A stretch of 64,000 bases of DNA from Caproicibacter sp047833665 (lineage in GTDB: Bacteria; Bacillota; Clostridia; Oscillospirales; Acutalibacteraceae): contig CP181261.1 of the NCBI GenBank assembly GCA_047833665.1, forward strand, positions 868,001-932,000, given 5' to 3'. The translations under genes were made by a program, and so were the position numbers. The notes below the pieces were generated by a model, which did not search any database, was not told the DNA's origin, and saw only the letters and a list, made by a program, of their open reading frames with translations. Shown piece after piece: positions 17,796-27,355 of this stretch (within the stretch, counting starts at the first letter, position 1; each line of letters opens with the position of its first letter).

Positions 17796-17826
17796 ATACA
17801 CCCAATCAAAAGCTAAATAATTTTAA

Positions 17827-18891
17827 TTATTCAGCGCCCATTGCCGCACGAACGGTTTCATACAGATCAGGAGACCAGCCAAACTGTTGTTCACCTTGTT
17901 CATAGAAGGCTTTTGCCTTAGCACGGAAACCATCGAGAACCTCTTGCGTCGGTTCCACAACGGTGACGCCTTCGTCTTTCATTTTCTGCAGATATTCTTG
18001 CTCAGAAGCTTCCTGAACCTCGTTGTTATATACGCCAGCTTCTTTTCCGGTTTCTATCAGCCACTCTTGCTGTTCTTCCGTTAGAGAATTGAACCAATCA
18101 TTGGAGCATACCCAAGTTGTAAAGTTTAGGACATGGCCATCCAAAATCAGGTATTTAGCTACCTCATGGAGTTTGCGGCCATATAAGGTGGACAATGGAT
18201 TCTCAACACCCTCGATAGTTTTGGTTTGCAGAGCCTGATACACATCGCCCAGCGCCATACCGGTGGAAGTGGCACCTAACACATCGAAGCCAAGGGACTG
18301 AATCTTGTTGTTTGGAACGCGGATTTTCATTCCGGCTAAGTCATCTACGGTATTCACGGGCTTGACTGTTAGGATATGACGGGCACCGTAAGCCCAATTA
18401 GAAGCTAGAATTTTTAGGCCTTTATCTTCCAACTTTGCGCATTGGTCTTTGTACCAGTCGGATTCAATCAGTGTCCAACACTGATCCCAGTTGTCAAACA
18501 GGAATGGACCAAAAACGATACCGAAATCAGGAACACCGTAATCTGCATAGAAAGCACCATCGGCCAAAGTTGCCACGTTTTCTCCTAAGAGCATGGAGTC
18601 GATCAAGTCGGATTTATTGCCCAGCTGAGAATCCGGATACAGCACGATTTCCATGGTTCCGCCGGACTTTTCGGCCAATAGATCTGCCCACTTCTGAGCC
18701 GCCTGTCCAACTGGTTCAGACAGAGAATTTTCAAAGCCTAGCTGAAGGGTTACTTTATCACTCGACGATGCGGAACTGGCTGTACTTGCTGAGGATGCGA
18801 CGTCGGAGTCGGAGCTAGAGTTACAGGCAGTCAACAGTGCAACCGTCATGGCACTTGCGGTCACAAATGCAAGCAGTTTTTTCAGTTTCAT
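17827..18891 (-). CDS. dctP: TRAP transporter substrate-binding lipoprotein (DctP)
   Basis: A 354-residue protein with a lipoprotein signal peptide: MKLKKLLAFV, a hydrophobic core, then LLTAC with the lipidated cysteine near residue 22, followed by a Ser/Ala-rich linker. The rest is a DctP domain; the conserved arginine that usually binds the substrate carboxylate is in AGMKIRVPNNK. The ATG at 18891 is chosen because AAGGAGA lies just upstream. Dct/Sia/Uxa-type ligands (dicarboxylates, sialic acid, uronates, aldonates) are possible. Confidence 0.93.
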   Translation of the reverse strand: MKLKKLLAFVTASAMTVALLTACNSSSDSDVASSASTASSASSSDKVTLQLGFENSLSEPVGQAAQKWADLLAEKSGGTMEIVLYPDSQLGNKSDLIDSMLLGENVATLADGAFYADYGVPDFGIVFGPFLFDNWDQCWTLIESDWYKDQCAKLEDKGLKILASNWAYGARHILTVKPVNTVDDLAGMKIRVPNNKIQSLGFDVLGATSTGMALGDVYQALQTKTIEGVENPLSTLYGRKLHEVAKYLILDGHVLNFTTWVCSNDWFNSLTEEQQEWLIETGKEAGVYNNEVQEASEQEYLQKMKDEGVTVVEPTQEVLDGFRAKAKAFYEQGEQQFGWSPDLYETVRAAMGAE

Positions 18892-18939
18892 TGTGTCATT
18901 CTCCTTTTTTATAGTTTTAGTTATTGATTGAATCACCTT

Positions 18940-19968
18940 TTAAACGGTGAAATTCAAAACGACCTTCAACATTTTACCGGCATTCTCCGCAAATTCCGCA
19001 AAGGCGCGTGGAGCTTCGGTCCAAGCGTACTCGTTTGTAACAATTTTTTCCAGATCAATCTTACCGCTTTGAACTAAGTCAATCAGTTCTTCGAAATCCT
19101 GTTTTAAAGCGTTGCGGGAACCGTAGATATTTAACTCCTTTTTCTGAATAATGGTAAAGAAAAAGTCATCCAAATTTCGTTTAGATACGCCAATGAGTAC
19201 TACTCTGCCGCCAAAGCAAGCAGCATCGATACAATTTTGGAAAGTCTGAGGCATACCCACGGCCTCGATTGTTACATCATAGCCGTGTCCTTCCGTGAGA
19301 GCATTGACCCCGTTCTGAAATGCTTCCGGGGATTCATTAAGCAACTTGTGGTCCAAGCCAAAAGTCTGATATGCGTAATCCAATTTTTCGGGGGCAATGT
19401 CACAGATCGTTACCTCGCCGCCCTTTGCCTTGGCAGCTACCGCAGCCAATACGCCAATCGTTCCGGCGCCGACAACCAACACTTTATCCCCGGCTTTTAC
19501 TTGTCCTCTGGACACGCCATGATAGCTGATGCAGAACGGTTCAATTAGAGCCAGCGTTTTAGCAGGAAGGCCTTTTCCGTCGTAAATCCGTTCAATCGGC
19601 ATAGTAATGTACTGGGAAAAAGCACCTTGCCGCTGTACACCCATTGTTTGATTGTCGGTACAGGCGTTGACCAGTCCACGCTGGCAGGAATAACAATGAC
19701 CACAGTTAAAATAGGGATTACAGGTTACGACCATACCGGGCTTGAGTCCTCTGTCATTAGGTCCAATCTGCACAATCTCAGCGGAAAATTCATGCCCCGG
19801 AATACAGGGATATACAACGTAAGCGTTGCTGCCCCGATAGGAACCCAAGTCGCTGCCGCAGATGCCACCGTAAAGCAACTTGAGCAACGCTTCCCCTTCT
19901 TTTGGTTCTGGCTTTGCCAGATCGGTAATAATCACCTTACCGGGCTCCGGCATTTGAATTGTTTTCAT
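18940..19968 (-). CDS. zinc-dependent medium-chain dehydrogenase
   Basis: A 342-residue MDR-family dehydrogenase. The catalytic zinc site is GGICGSD (about 36-42) with PGHEF (about 58), and the structural zinc site comprises the cysteines in CNPYFNCGHCYSCQRGLVNAC. The Rossmann motif VVGAGTIGVLAA lies near 165. It should oxidise a sugar alcohol or aldonate hydroxyl with NAD(P)+. Sorbitol/threonine/galactonate-type dehydrogenases are the closest classes. GAGGAGG precedes the ATG. It lies between dctP and the SDR gene, which implies two redox steps in this pathway. Confidence 0.88.
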   Translation of the reverse strand: MKTIQMPEPGKVIITDLAKPEPKEGEALLKLLYGGICGSDLGSYRGSNAYVVYPCIPGHEFSAEIVQIGPNDRGLKPGMVVTCNPYFNCGHCYSCQRGLVNACTDNQTMGVQRQGAFSQYITMPIERIYDGKGLPAKTLALIEPFCISYHGVSRGQVKAGDKVLVVGAGTIGVLAAVAAKAKGGEVTICDIAPEKLDYAYQTFGLDHKLLNESPEAFQNGVNALTEGHGYDVTIEAVGMPQTFQNCIDAACFGGRVVLIGVSKRNLDDFFFTIIQKKELNIYGSRNALKQDFEELIDLVQSGKIDLEKIVTNEYAWTEAPRAFAEFAENAGKMLKVVLNFTV

Positions 19969-20194
19969 ATTGGATTTCCTCCTCGTTTTTCTTAGTCCAC
20001 GCCTTTGTTCGTATGATGTATGTAACGAACCGAGGATAACTTTTTGGTAAGAATTGTTTGTATGGCATCTTTTAACGGGAGACTTTGTGTTGAGATAAAC
20101 ACGATCCTTACATCAATCGCTTAAGTGGAAAGAGGTTAATCGTGTAAAACGTTTGCTTCAATGATGTATATAAAGCCAATGGTTTGCATTTCAA

Positions 20195-20959
20195 TTAAAA
20201 TCCAACCAATGCGCCTCCATCCACTGGCAGGCAGGTTCCGGTTACATAGCTTGCTGCATCCGAGCAAAGGTAGACGGCAGCCCAACCAATATCTTCCGGC
20301 TTTCCTACGCGGTTCATCTGAATTCGCCCTAAAATTTTAGCTCTGCGGGCCGCATCATGTTCGGTAGCTGCCCGATACATGGGGGTATCAATCCAGCCTG
20401 GTGCAATTGCATTGACTCGGATTCCATCGGAGGCCACTTCTGCTGATAGTGTTCGAACCATGCCCAATACTCCGGATTTAGCAGCAGCATACCCCATTAC
20501 ATAGGGCTGGCCGATATAGCTGGTCATGGATGCAATAAACAAAATACAGCCCGATTTTCGTTCACGCATTTGTGGGAGTAAGGATCTTGTCAATGCAAAC
20601 GACCCTACCAAATGGGTTTGAAGCACTGTGGAAAAATCTTCGGTTTCCATTTCTTCAATGGGCTTTTTACAGTGGTTGCCTGCGTTATTGACCAAAATAT
20701 GGATCGGACCTTCGTGAGCGAGAATATTCTCAACCAAGGCAGGAGTTTTTGCTGTTTGAGCAATGTCTCCCTGGTAGTAGGAAACATGGCTGCCCAAATC
20801 TCCACATGCAGATTCAAATTTTTCTCGACCGCTCCGAGATACCACAACCACGTGAGCCCCCGCCTCCACCATACAACGGGTCATAGCCAATCCCAATCCG
20901 GTTGCACCGCCAGTAATCAAAGCAGTTTTACCGGTCAAAGAAAAGCAGTTCACATTCAT
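20195..20959 (-). CDS. short-chain dehydrogenase/reductase
   Basis: A 254-residue classical SDR: cofactor motif TGGATGLG (about 15-22), NNAGNH (about 91), catalytic Ser in IASMTS, Tyr and Lys in YAAAKSG (about 156-160), and the C-terminal GTCLPVDGGA. It is close to gluconate 5-dehydrogenase and 2-deoxygluconate 3-dehydrogenase-type enzymes. The ATG overlaps the dehydratase stop (ATGA), but AGGAGG directly abuts it; the GTG two codons later has better spacing and is an alternative start. Confidence 0.88.
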   Translation of the reverse strand: MNVNCFSLTGKTALITGGATGLGLAMTRCMVEAGAHVVVVSRSGREKFESACGDLGSHVSYYQGDIAQTAKTPALVENILAHEGPIHILVNNAGNHCKKPIEEMETEDFSTVLQTHLVGSFALTRSLLPQMRERKSGCILFIASMTSYIGQPYVMGYAAAKSGVLGMVRTLSAEVASDGIRVNAIAPGWIDTPMYRAATEHDAARRAKILGRIQMNRVGKPEDIGWAAVYLCSDAASYVTGTCLPVDGGALVGF

Positions 20960-22176
20960 TCCTCCTCACAGTGACGGGATTTCCCGACTGTTTTTTCCTG
21001 GTATTTATAGGGGATAAAATACTCTTTGTGTCCCATTTTCTCGCTTTTTGTCAGATGTCCCGCAGCTACCTGAACCGTCATTTGGGTGAGCCGTTCCCCA
21101 AGCTTTTGAGGTGTTTCTTCTCCTCTCAGCACGGGACCGGCGTCAAAGTCCATATCCCCCTCCATTCGGTGAAAGGTACTGCTGTTACCCGTAACCTTAA
21201 TGACCGGGGCCACTGCCGAACCGACTACATTTCCGCGCCCGGTTACCAGAATAGTTAAATGGCAGCCGCAGGAAATCAAATCCATGAGACCTTCATTATC
21301 GTTGGGATTGGTAATTCCAAACTGCATCCAATATGGGTCTGGTGTGGAATCCAATAACCAAAGCCCGTTTTTAGGCGGACGCATTCCGACCTTTAATACT
21401 CCTTGAATGGGTTTGGAACCGCTTTTAATCACGGCGCCCATACTTTTTTCTTCTATGGTAGACAAGCCTCCAGCAAAATTTCCGGGACTGACAGAGTACT
21501 GGCGCACGGATTTGCAATAATCGAGTGCTTTATGGTAAGTGTAGATTAAATCTTCCCTAACCTGGGGGGTGGCGGCACGCTCCGCCAGCATATCCACTAA
21601 TCCAACCGCCTCTACAATCTCTTCAAAAATGGCGGTGCCCCCTAAATCGATGAGCATGTCATAAAACCGCCCAACAGCTACGTTTCCAGCCAAGCCGCTG
21701 GTATAATCCGAGCCGCCGCATTCCGCTCCCACTATTAGGTCAGCCAATCCCATCGGGGCCGTAGGGGTATGGTCCAACTCATGCCGAAAGCGAGATACCA
21801 ACTCTAGTCCATGGCGAATGGAAGGCTCGGTTCCGCCTAAATCCTGAATAAAAAACCAATCAGCAAGTCTTCCAGTCTTCCGTGCAGACTCGGCTAGCCG
21901 CTCTGGCTGAGTGTATTCGCAGCCTAAACCTACGGCCAACACCGCTCCCACATTCGGATGCCGAACCAGCGCCAACAGCAGACGAATGGCATAGGCATTG
22001 TCCGTGCAGCCGGAAAAACCAACAACCTCAGTTTCAGAGTCTTCAGAGAGGCGGGCAATTTCCTCTGCGACGAAACGGGCACACTCCACCGTATAAACCA
22101 CTAGTACCTTATTCCGAATTCCCAGAGAACCATCTTGTCTAAGGTATCCTTGCCAGCGCAAATTTTTAAAGTCCAT
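20956..22176 (-). CDS. UxaA-family dehydratase, large subunit
   Basis: About 406 residues matching the C-terminal catalytic part of altronate/galactarate dehydratases. Shared landmarks with the full-length UxaA at 24117 are GYLRQDGSLGIRNK, GLGCE, ECGGSDYTSGLAGN, SPGNFAGGLSTIEEKS and TGRGNVVGSAVAPVIKV. It should dehydrate a sugar acid to a 2-keto-3-deoxy acid using a metal centre. I place the start at the ATG preceded by GAGGGG; the open frame extends upstream but overlaps the small-subunit gene. Sulfolactate sulfo-lyase (SuyB) has the same split architecture and cannot be excluded. Confidence 0.85.
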   Translation of the reverse strand: MDFKNLRWQGYLRQDGSLGIRNKVLVVYTVECARFVAEEIARLSEDSETEVVGFSGCTDNAYAIRLLLALVRHPNVGAVLAVGLGCEYTQPERLAESARKTGRLADWFFIQDLGGTEPSIRHGLELVSRFRHELDHTPTAPMGLADLIVGAECGGSDYTSGLAGNVAVGRFYDMLIDLGGTAIFEEIVEAVGLVDMLAERAATPQVREDLIYTYHKALDYCKSVRQYSVSPGNFAGGLSTIEEKSMGAVIKSGSKPIQGVLKVGMRPPKNGLWLLDSTPDPYWMQFGITNPNDNEGLMDLISCGCHLTILVTGRGNVVGSAVAPVIKVTGNSSTFHRMEGDMDFDAGPVLRGEETPQKLGERLTQMTVQVAAGHLTKSEKMGHKEYFIPYKYQEKTVGKSRHCEEE

Positions 22177-22186
22177 ATGTATCCCC

Positions 22187-22516
22187 TCACTCATAATCGA
22201 TGTCGTGTGGGGCACCGGTATGGATGTCCAGATGAGAAGAACGCTGATCAACCAAACTGCGCATACAGTGCAGATGAACCCAAGTTCCGGGCGCAATTTC
22301 CCGTGTGGCTGCCCCAATCACCACGCCGTATTTGACAATTGGTTCCCCGCTTTGGATGGGACGTAACGCTACTTTGTGACCGTTCGGGATGTCCTGCACT
22401 ACTTTCAGTACTGGCATGGGAGCATCTCCGGTAAGGTGAACAGTTCCCGGCGACAGAGGCGACAACGCAGTTGCCACATTATCCCGCGCATCAATTACAA
22501 AAGCAATCTGTTTCAT
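22187..22516 (-). CDS. UxaA-family dehydratase, small (SAF) subunit
   Basis: A 109-residue SAF-domain protein equivalent to the N-terminus of UxaA: DARDNVATAL, then PNGHKVALRPIQSGEPIVKYGVVIG and GTWVHLHCM. In full-length UxaA this domain is fused to the catalytic part; here it is a separate gene 10 bp upstream of the large subunit, as in SuyA/SuyB and several aldonate dehydratases. Its ribosome binding site is weak, consistent with coupling to the upstream RraA-type gene (9-bp gap). Confidence 0.87.
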   Translation of the reverse strand: MKQIAFVIDARDNVATALSPLSPGTVHLTGDAPMPVLKVVQDIPNGHKVALRPIQSGEPIVKYGVVIGAATREIAPGTWVHLHCMRSLVDQRSSHLDIHTGAPHDIDYE

Positions 22517-22525
22517 ACCACTGCC

Positions 22526-23191
22526 TCACAAAATCCCGAAGGTCTTAAATGCCTCTGTGGCTGACATGCCGCCCTCAATGGCAGAACGTACTTTTTTCTC
22601 TCCGGCGGCTTTTTCCAGCGCCAGCTCCACCACCTGTGTTGCCACATCCTTGGGGATAACCAGCACACCATCCACATCACCGAAAATCAGATCGCCATCA
22701 TGAATGGTAACCTGTCCAATCTCAATGGGGCAGCGGAAATCTACCACTTGAGTGCGAACAGAGGAGTCTTGAGCCCAAGGGCCACGTGAAAAAACCGGCC
22801 AGTTCTGAGCAAGCACTTGAGGAGTATCTCTGTGATATCCGTTGACTACCGCGCCGGTGGCCCCTCGGGTGCGGGCAGTAGCTGTTAGCAATTCTCCCCA
22901 GTAGGCACAACGGCCAGTCCCTCCGGTGGCAATGTAAATTTCATGCTCCTGAAGTTGGTCCAATGCTTCTGTCAATAGACCAAATGGTTTTTTCTGTGGC
23001 CCAAACACATCGATCATCAACACGGTCATGGCCCGACCTGCCAGTTTCATGTTTTCTTTCATTGGACGAATTTCAGGTGGTAAAAACTGATGGACATAAC
23101 CCATTCCGTCTAATATATCACCTACTACCGGTGTGTAAAGTTTTTCTTTCATCAGAGCAAAAAGCTCGCTTTCACTGTTCCAATTTGCCAT
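22526..23191 (-). CDS. RraA-family protein, probable pyruvate-type aldolase or decarboxylase
   Basis: A 221-residue RraA/HMG-aldolase-fold protein. The conserved GELLTATARTRGATGAVVNG followed by YHRD supplies the glycine-rich loop and the Arg-Asp pair that bind substrate and metal in 4-hydroxy-4-methyl-2-oxoglutarate aldolases. GDLIFGDVDGVLVIPKD near 165 is also typical. In this operon it probably cleaves or decarboxylates the 2-keto-3-deoxy acid produced by the UxaA-type dehydratase; that role is inference. AAGGAGG precedes the ATG. It is the first gene of the operon. Confidence 0.85.
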   Translation of the reverse strand: MANWNSESELFALMKEKLYTPVVGDILDGMGYVHQFLPPEIRPMKENMKLAGRAMTVLMIDVFGPQKKPFGLLTEALDQLQEHEIYIATGGTGRCAYWGELLTATARTRGATGAVVNGYHRDTPQVLAQNWPVFSRGPWAQDSSVRTQVVDFRCPIEIGQVTIHDGDLIFGDVDGVLVIPKDVATQVVELALEKAAGEKKVRSAIEGGMSATEAFKTFGIL

Positions 23192-23390
23192 ACTGAACCT
23201 CCTTCTGATATATCAGTTAGGCCAATTATAACATTAACTTGTGTAAAAATCAACAAAAATACAACAAAATTACCTGATTATTTGTAATGATACTGTATTT
23301 CTTGTGGATCATCGAGTTCTGTGCTAATATATTATGTAAGTAAGCCGGATAAGCTCGGAAACAAATTTAACTACAAAAGGAGGCTATGAA

Positions 23391-24041
23391 ATGGCGGAAA
23401 CATACACATCTCTGACGGAGAGGGCTTTAGCATATCTAAAAGAGAAAATTCAAAATTGCGAGTTGATGCCGGGAGAATTTTTGTCAGAGAAAAAACTTTG
23501 CGAGGAAATTGGCTGCGGACGTACTCCTGTTCGAGAGGCCCTTTTGGCGATGAAGGAGGAAGGGTTAATTGAAATTTTTCCACGAAAAGGAATTCGCGTA
23601 GCCCTTTTTACACGAAATAAAGTCTGTGAGATATATCAGATTCGTAAGCTAATTGAACCCGCGGTTTGTACCCGTTATTTTCTGCGATTGGATAAAGTGC
23701 GTCTTTTGGAGTATGACCGACAATTTCAGCAAGTCGACCAAGAAAATGACCGTGCCTATTACACGCTGGATTTTTCTTTTCACCGTTGGCTGGTGGGAGC
23801 GGCCGAAAATGAAACGCTTGATGCATTTTTTGCGAAGTTGATGCAAATGCAGTACCGATTTTCTATGTACACGGCCCGCATGGGTACAGCAGTCAAGAGA
23901 AATTATTACTCTGAACATCACGAAATCATCGAGGCTTTGCTGCATGAGAATCCAGAGCGAATTGGAGACGCGCTGACAGTTCATGCAAATTGCTCTGAAA
24001 TCATTGCGTTGCGCACCTTAAGCGAAGCTGGGATAAAGTAA
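23391..24041 (+). CDS. GntR/FadR-type transcriptional regulator
   Basis: A 216-residue regulator with an N-terminal winged helix (CGRTPVREALLAMKEEGLIEIFPRKGIRV, about 45-75) and a C-terminal FCD domain (His-rich helices such as DFSFHRWLVGAAEN and EHHEIIEALL that bind a metal and an acid ligand). It is divergent from the rraA operon with 199 bp between starts, so it is the likely repressor of that operon. AAAAGGAGG precedes the ATG. Confidence 0.9.
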   Translation: MAETYTSLTERALAYLKEKIQNCELMPGEFLSEKKLCEEIGCGRTPVREALLAMKEEGLIEIFPRKGIRVALFTRNKVCEIYQIRKLIEPAVCTRYFLRLDKVRLLEYDRQFQQVDQENDRAYYTLDFSFHRWLVGAAENETLDAFFAKLMQMQYRFSMYTARMGTAVKRNYYSEHHEIIEALLHENPERIGDALTVHANCSEIIALRTLSEAGIK

Positions 24042-24116
24042 TGTAAGACCATAATATAAAACCGATGAAACTCCAGCAGAATAATTTAATTAATCTAAAA
24101 TAAGTGCAATAACGGA

Positions 24117-25607
24117 TTATAAGGTTACCCCGTTTTTCCAGATTGCAACCTCCGCAAAGTTCGATTTTTCATTGCACGTTTGCCTTCCACCGGCTGTGTC
24201 CAATATTAGCCGGACAAGGTCACCGCATAAATCTTCTGTTTTTTTCCCTTCTGCAATGGGGCCGGCATTAAAATCAATCCATTGCGGCTTTTTTTGTGAA
24301 AGCTGTGTATTGGTTGATATTTTAATTGTCGGCACGACCGTCCCAAACGGTGTTCCCCTTCCGGTTGAAAACAGGATGATATGGCATCCCGCAGCGGCTA
24401 GGGCGGAAGCGGAAACAAGATCGTTTCCGGGGGCGCAGAGAAGATTTAGCCCTTTATGTGTGACTCTTCCTGCATAAGGGAGAACATCCTCTACTTCGGC
24501 TGAGCCTCCTTTTTGAATGCAGCCAAGTGATTTTTCCTCCAGCGTGGTGATGCCACCCGCTTTATTGCCGGGAGATGGATTTTCATATACCGGTTGTCCG
24601 GCATCGGTAAAATATTTTTTAAAATTCCGAATTAACCCAACGATTTTCTGAAATACGTCTATATCTCTGGCACGGTTCATTAGAATCGTTTCTGCACCGA
24701 ACATCTCCGGCACTTCTGTTAAAACCGCGGTACCGCCTTGAGCAACCAGAAAATCGGTGAACTGACCAATCAGCGGATTCGCAGTAATGCCGGAAAGCCC
24801 ATCGGATCCTCCGCATTTCATGCCGACCCTTAATTCCGATAGCGGAACTGTCTCCCTGCGGTCCGAGGCCATACGTTCGTTCAGCTCGGCAAGTAGATTG
24901 GCGCCTTGTTCGATTTCATCGCTTGTTTCTTGGGCGACAAGAAAGCGGATGCGGCTTTCATCAAAAGTGCCGAGTTCTTCTCGAAAGCTTTCAAGCGTAT
25001 TGTTTTCACAGCCAAGGCTGAGGACCAAAACACCGCCTGCATTCGGATGGCGTGTAAAATTAGCTAAAATACGTCTTGTAGCGGATAAATCGTCACCCAA
25101 TTGGGAGCATCCATAATTGTGTTTTAAAATTCGGACCGCATCGGCGTATACAGGGCCGTATTTTTCTTTGAAACGCTGAACAATCAATTCCGCCGTCCCG
25201 TTGACACAGCCGACGGTTGGGATGATCCACAATTCATTCCGAATTCCCACACAGCCGTCAGTGCGGCGGAAACCTTCAAATGTCAAATTGCGGTTTGGAA
25301 TGTTGATCGGGTGCAGTGCTTTTTGATAACGGTAATCGTCGTTTGCAGCATCTAAGCCTGTTTCCATATTGTGAGAATGAACCCATGCCCCACATGGAAT
25401 AGTTTGTTTGGCATGGCCGATCGGATAACCGTATTTAATGATTTTAGAGTTTGCTGTAAAGTTGGAAAGTGCAAATTTATGCCCACGCGCAATATCGTCA
25501 GCCAGCTTTATGATTTTGTCGCCAATTTGAATCGATTCGCCTTTTTTTAAGTCGCACAGAGCCACGGCGACATTGTCTCTGTCATGAATCTTAATTACCT
25601 TGTTCAT
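24117..25607 (-). CDS. uxaA: altronate dehydratase
   Basis: A 496-residue full-length UxaA-family enzyme. The SAF domain (residues 1-95: DNVAVAL, GHKFALSNF, GAWVHSHN) is fused to the catalytic part (GFRRTDGCVGIRNE, SLGCENN, MKCGGSDGLSGITANP, SPGNKAGGITTLEEKSLGC, STGRGTPFGTVVPTIKI). It dehydrates D-altronate to 2-keto-3-deoxygluconate. The ATG overlaps the uxaB stop, so the two are translationally coupled. No uxaC, KDG kinase or KDPG aldolase is seen nearby; they must be elsewhere if the galacturonate route is complete. Confidence 0.92.
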   Translation of the reverse strand: MNKVIKIHDRDNVAVALCDLKKGESIQIGDKIIKLADDIARGHKFALSNFTANSKIIKYGYPIGHAKQTIPCGAWVHSHNMETGLDAANDDYRYQKALHPINIPNRNLTFEGFRRTDGCVGIRNELWIIPTVGCVNGTAELIVQRFKEKYGPVYADAVRILKHNYGCSQLGDDLSATRRILANFTRHPNAGGVLVLSLGCENNTLESFREELGTFDESRIRFLVAQETSDEIEQGANLLAELNERMASDRRETVPLSELRVGMKCGGSDGLSGITANPLIGQFTDFLVAQGGTAVLTEVPEMFGAETILMNRARDIDVFQKIVGLIRNFKKYFTDAGQPVYENPSPGNKAGGITTLEEKSLGCIQKGGSAEVEDVLPYAGRVTHKGLNLLCAPGNDLVSASALAAAGCHIILFSTGRGTPFGTVVPTIKISTNTQLSQKKPQWIDFNAGPIAEGKKTEDLCGDLVRLILDTAGGRQTCNEKSNFAEVAIWKNGVTL

Positions 25608-27070
25608 GTATGTGACTCCTGCACAATTTGCTCCAGCACTTTTTTGATGCCGGATGTTTTGATTTCAAATAGATATTCTGTAACCGCATCTGTCAATCCG
25701 GGAATCAGATTTAAATCTTGTTTCCAAACGGGCTCAAACGACAACACATTACGTACTAAATTGAGAAGAGATTGTTTTGTTCCATCATAACACGCCCATT
25801 GGTTTTTCATCAGTTCCATTACGGATTCTTCGTCGTTTAGAGGAATTGTTTCATCGCCGCGTTTGCCACGGTAAAATTCCAACAAGGCAGCAAGAGAAAA
25901 CACTAAATGTTTTGGCAGTTCTTTTGTCCTTGAAAGATATTCCAGCAGGGAAGGCAGGACGCGGGTTTTATATTTGGAGAATGAATTTAGTGCGATGCTT
26001 ATTAAGTAATGTTTGACAAACGGATTGCGGAAACGTTCAAAAACGGCTTTTGCAAATTCTTCCAGTTCTTGCTTGGGTAAATCCAACGTTGGAATAATTT
26101 CTTGCTCTACGGCCTGAGTTAGAAATTTTCCAGCCAGTGGGTCATCAACGGCTTCACCCACCGTGTTTAGTCCAAGCAGGTATGCAACTGGAACCAACGT
26201 TGTGTGCGCGCCGTTTAGAATGCGCACTTTTCTGGTGCGGTACGGTGTCATATCATCGACAATTTTTACATTTAGCCCGGCTTTTTCAAACGGAATTTCA
26301 TTTAGAACATGCTTTGGGCCTTCAATAACCCAGAGATGAAATAGTTCTCCGACATCAACCGCCTTGTCGATATATCCAAGCTCCTTTGTGATTTCATCAA
26401 TGGTATCTTTCGGATATCCAGGCACAATCCGGTCGACAAGGCTGCAGCAAAATGTATTTGCCTGATTGAGCCACTCGATAAAGCTGTGTTCAAGTTTCCA
26501 TTGTTCTGCATATTGCAGGACACATTTTTTCAGCTTTTCTCCATTTCGGTCAATTAGCTCACAGGGGATAATAATCAGTCCGCTTTCCTTTGCACCATTG
26601 AAAATTTGATATCTGCGGTACAAAAACTGAGTCAGTTTTGCCGGAAAAGAGACCGGTGGGGTATCGTCTAAACTGCAAGCGGGGTCAAAAGCAATTCCGG
26701 CTTCTGTTGTGTTTGAAACAACCAGACGTAATGTTTTGCATCCAGCCAGAGAAAGATAATCTGCATAATTTTCATATGGATTGATTGCCTTGTTGACACA
26801 TCCAATTACACTGTGTTTACGGACCGGAGTTCCGTTTTCCATTCCCTGCAGAAAAAGTGTGTATAGACAATCCTGTTCATTCAGAAGTTCCACGGTTCCA
26901 TGAGGCAGTGGCTGGATGATTGCAACGCCCGCGTTGAAATCCGCTTTTTGATTCATCTGTTCAATCTGCCAGTCGACGAAGGCACGCAAAAAGTTTCCTT
27001 CGCCATACTGCAGCACCTTAATGGGATGTCCCTTGTTGTAAGAATAAAACTGTTTTGAAAGCCTTTCCAA
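25604..27070 (-). CDS. uxaB: tagaturonate reductase
   Basis: A 488-residue member of the mannitol dehydrogenase/UxaB family (VLQYGEGNFLRAFVDWQIEQMN at the N-terminus, VRILNGAHTTLVPVAYLLG near 285 with the catalytic-region residues, and KHYLISIALNS). It reduces D-tagaturonate to D-altronate with NADH. The start is a TTG preceded by GGAGG at 10-nt spacing. It forms a two-gene operon with uxaA, divergent from a GntR gene. Confidence 0.92.
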   Translation of the reverse strand: MERLSKQFYSYNKGHPIKVLQYGEGNFLRAFVDWQIEQMNQKADFNAGVAIIQPLPHGTVELLNEQDCLYTLFLQGMENGTPVRKHSVIGCVNKAINPYENYADYLSLAGCKTLRLVVSNTTEAGIAFDPACSLDDTPPVSFPAKLTQFLYRRYQIFNGAKESGLIIIPCELIDRNGEKLKKCVLQYAEQWKLEHSFIEWLNQANTFCCSLVDRIVPGYPKDTIDEITKELGYIDKAVDVGELFHLWVIEGPKHVLNEIPFEKAGLNVKIVDDMTPYRTRKVRILNGAHTTLVPVAYLLGLNTVGEAVDDPLAGKFLTQAVEQEIIPTLDLPKQELEEFAKAVFERFRNPFVKHYLISIALNSFSKYKTRVLPSLLEYLSRTKELPKHLVFSLAALLEFYRGKRGDETIPLNDEESVMELMKNQWACYDGTKQSLLNLVRNVLSFEPVWKQDLNLIPGLTDAVTEYLFEIKTSGIKKVLEQIVQESHT

Positions 27071-27124
27071 AATTCCAGATCCTCCCTGTCTTAAAATATA
27101 TGGTGTTATGTGTTTGTGACAGTT

Positions 27125-27175
27125 TATTAGTGTGTGATGTATTCTACATTGTATACATTACATGATACATGTGAT
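27125..27175. promoter_or_regulatory. candidate GntR operator region
   Basis: The divergent intergenic region contains overlapping palindrome-like elements such as TTGTATACATTACATG and TGATACATG. GntR/FadR-type proteins bind short inverted repeats of this kind. The assignment rests on position and symmetry only. Confidence 0.35.
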
Positions 27176-27355
27176 TGACAAAAATGTCAATATATTTTAA
27201 AAAAATATATTGTTATTTTGTTTATATTACTCTTTTTTTGTCAAGGTGATGCCAAAATAATGCCGACTAACAAAAAACGATATTTGATATTTGTTAATCA
27301 TCATGATATAATATTTATATTACATACAACATATATTCAAGAGGACGTTATTGGT

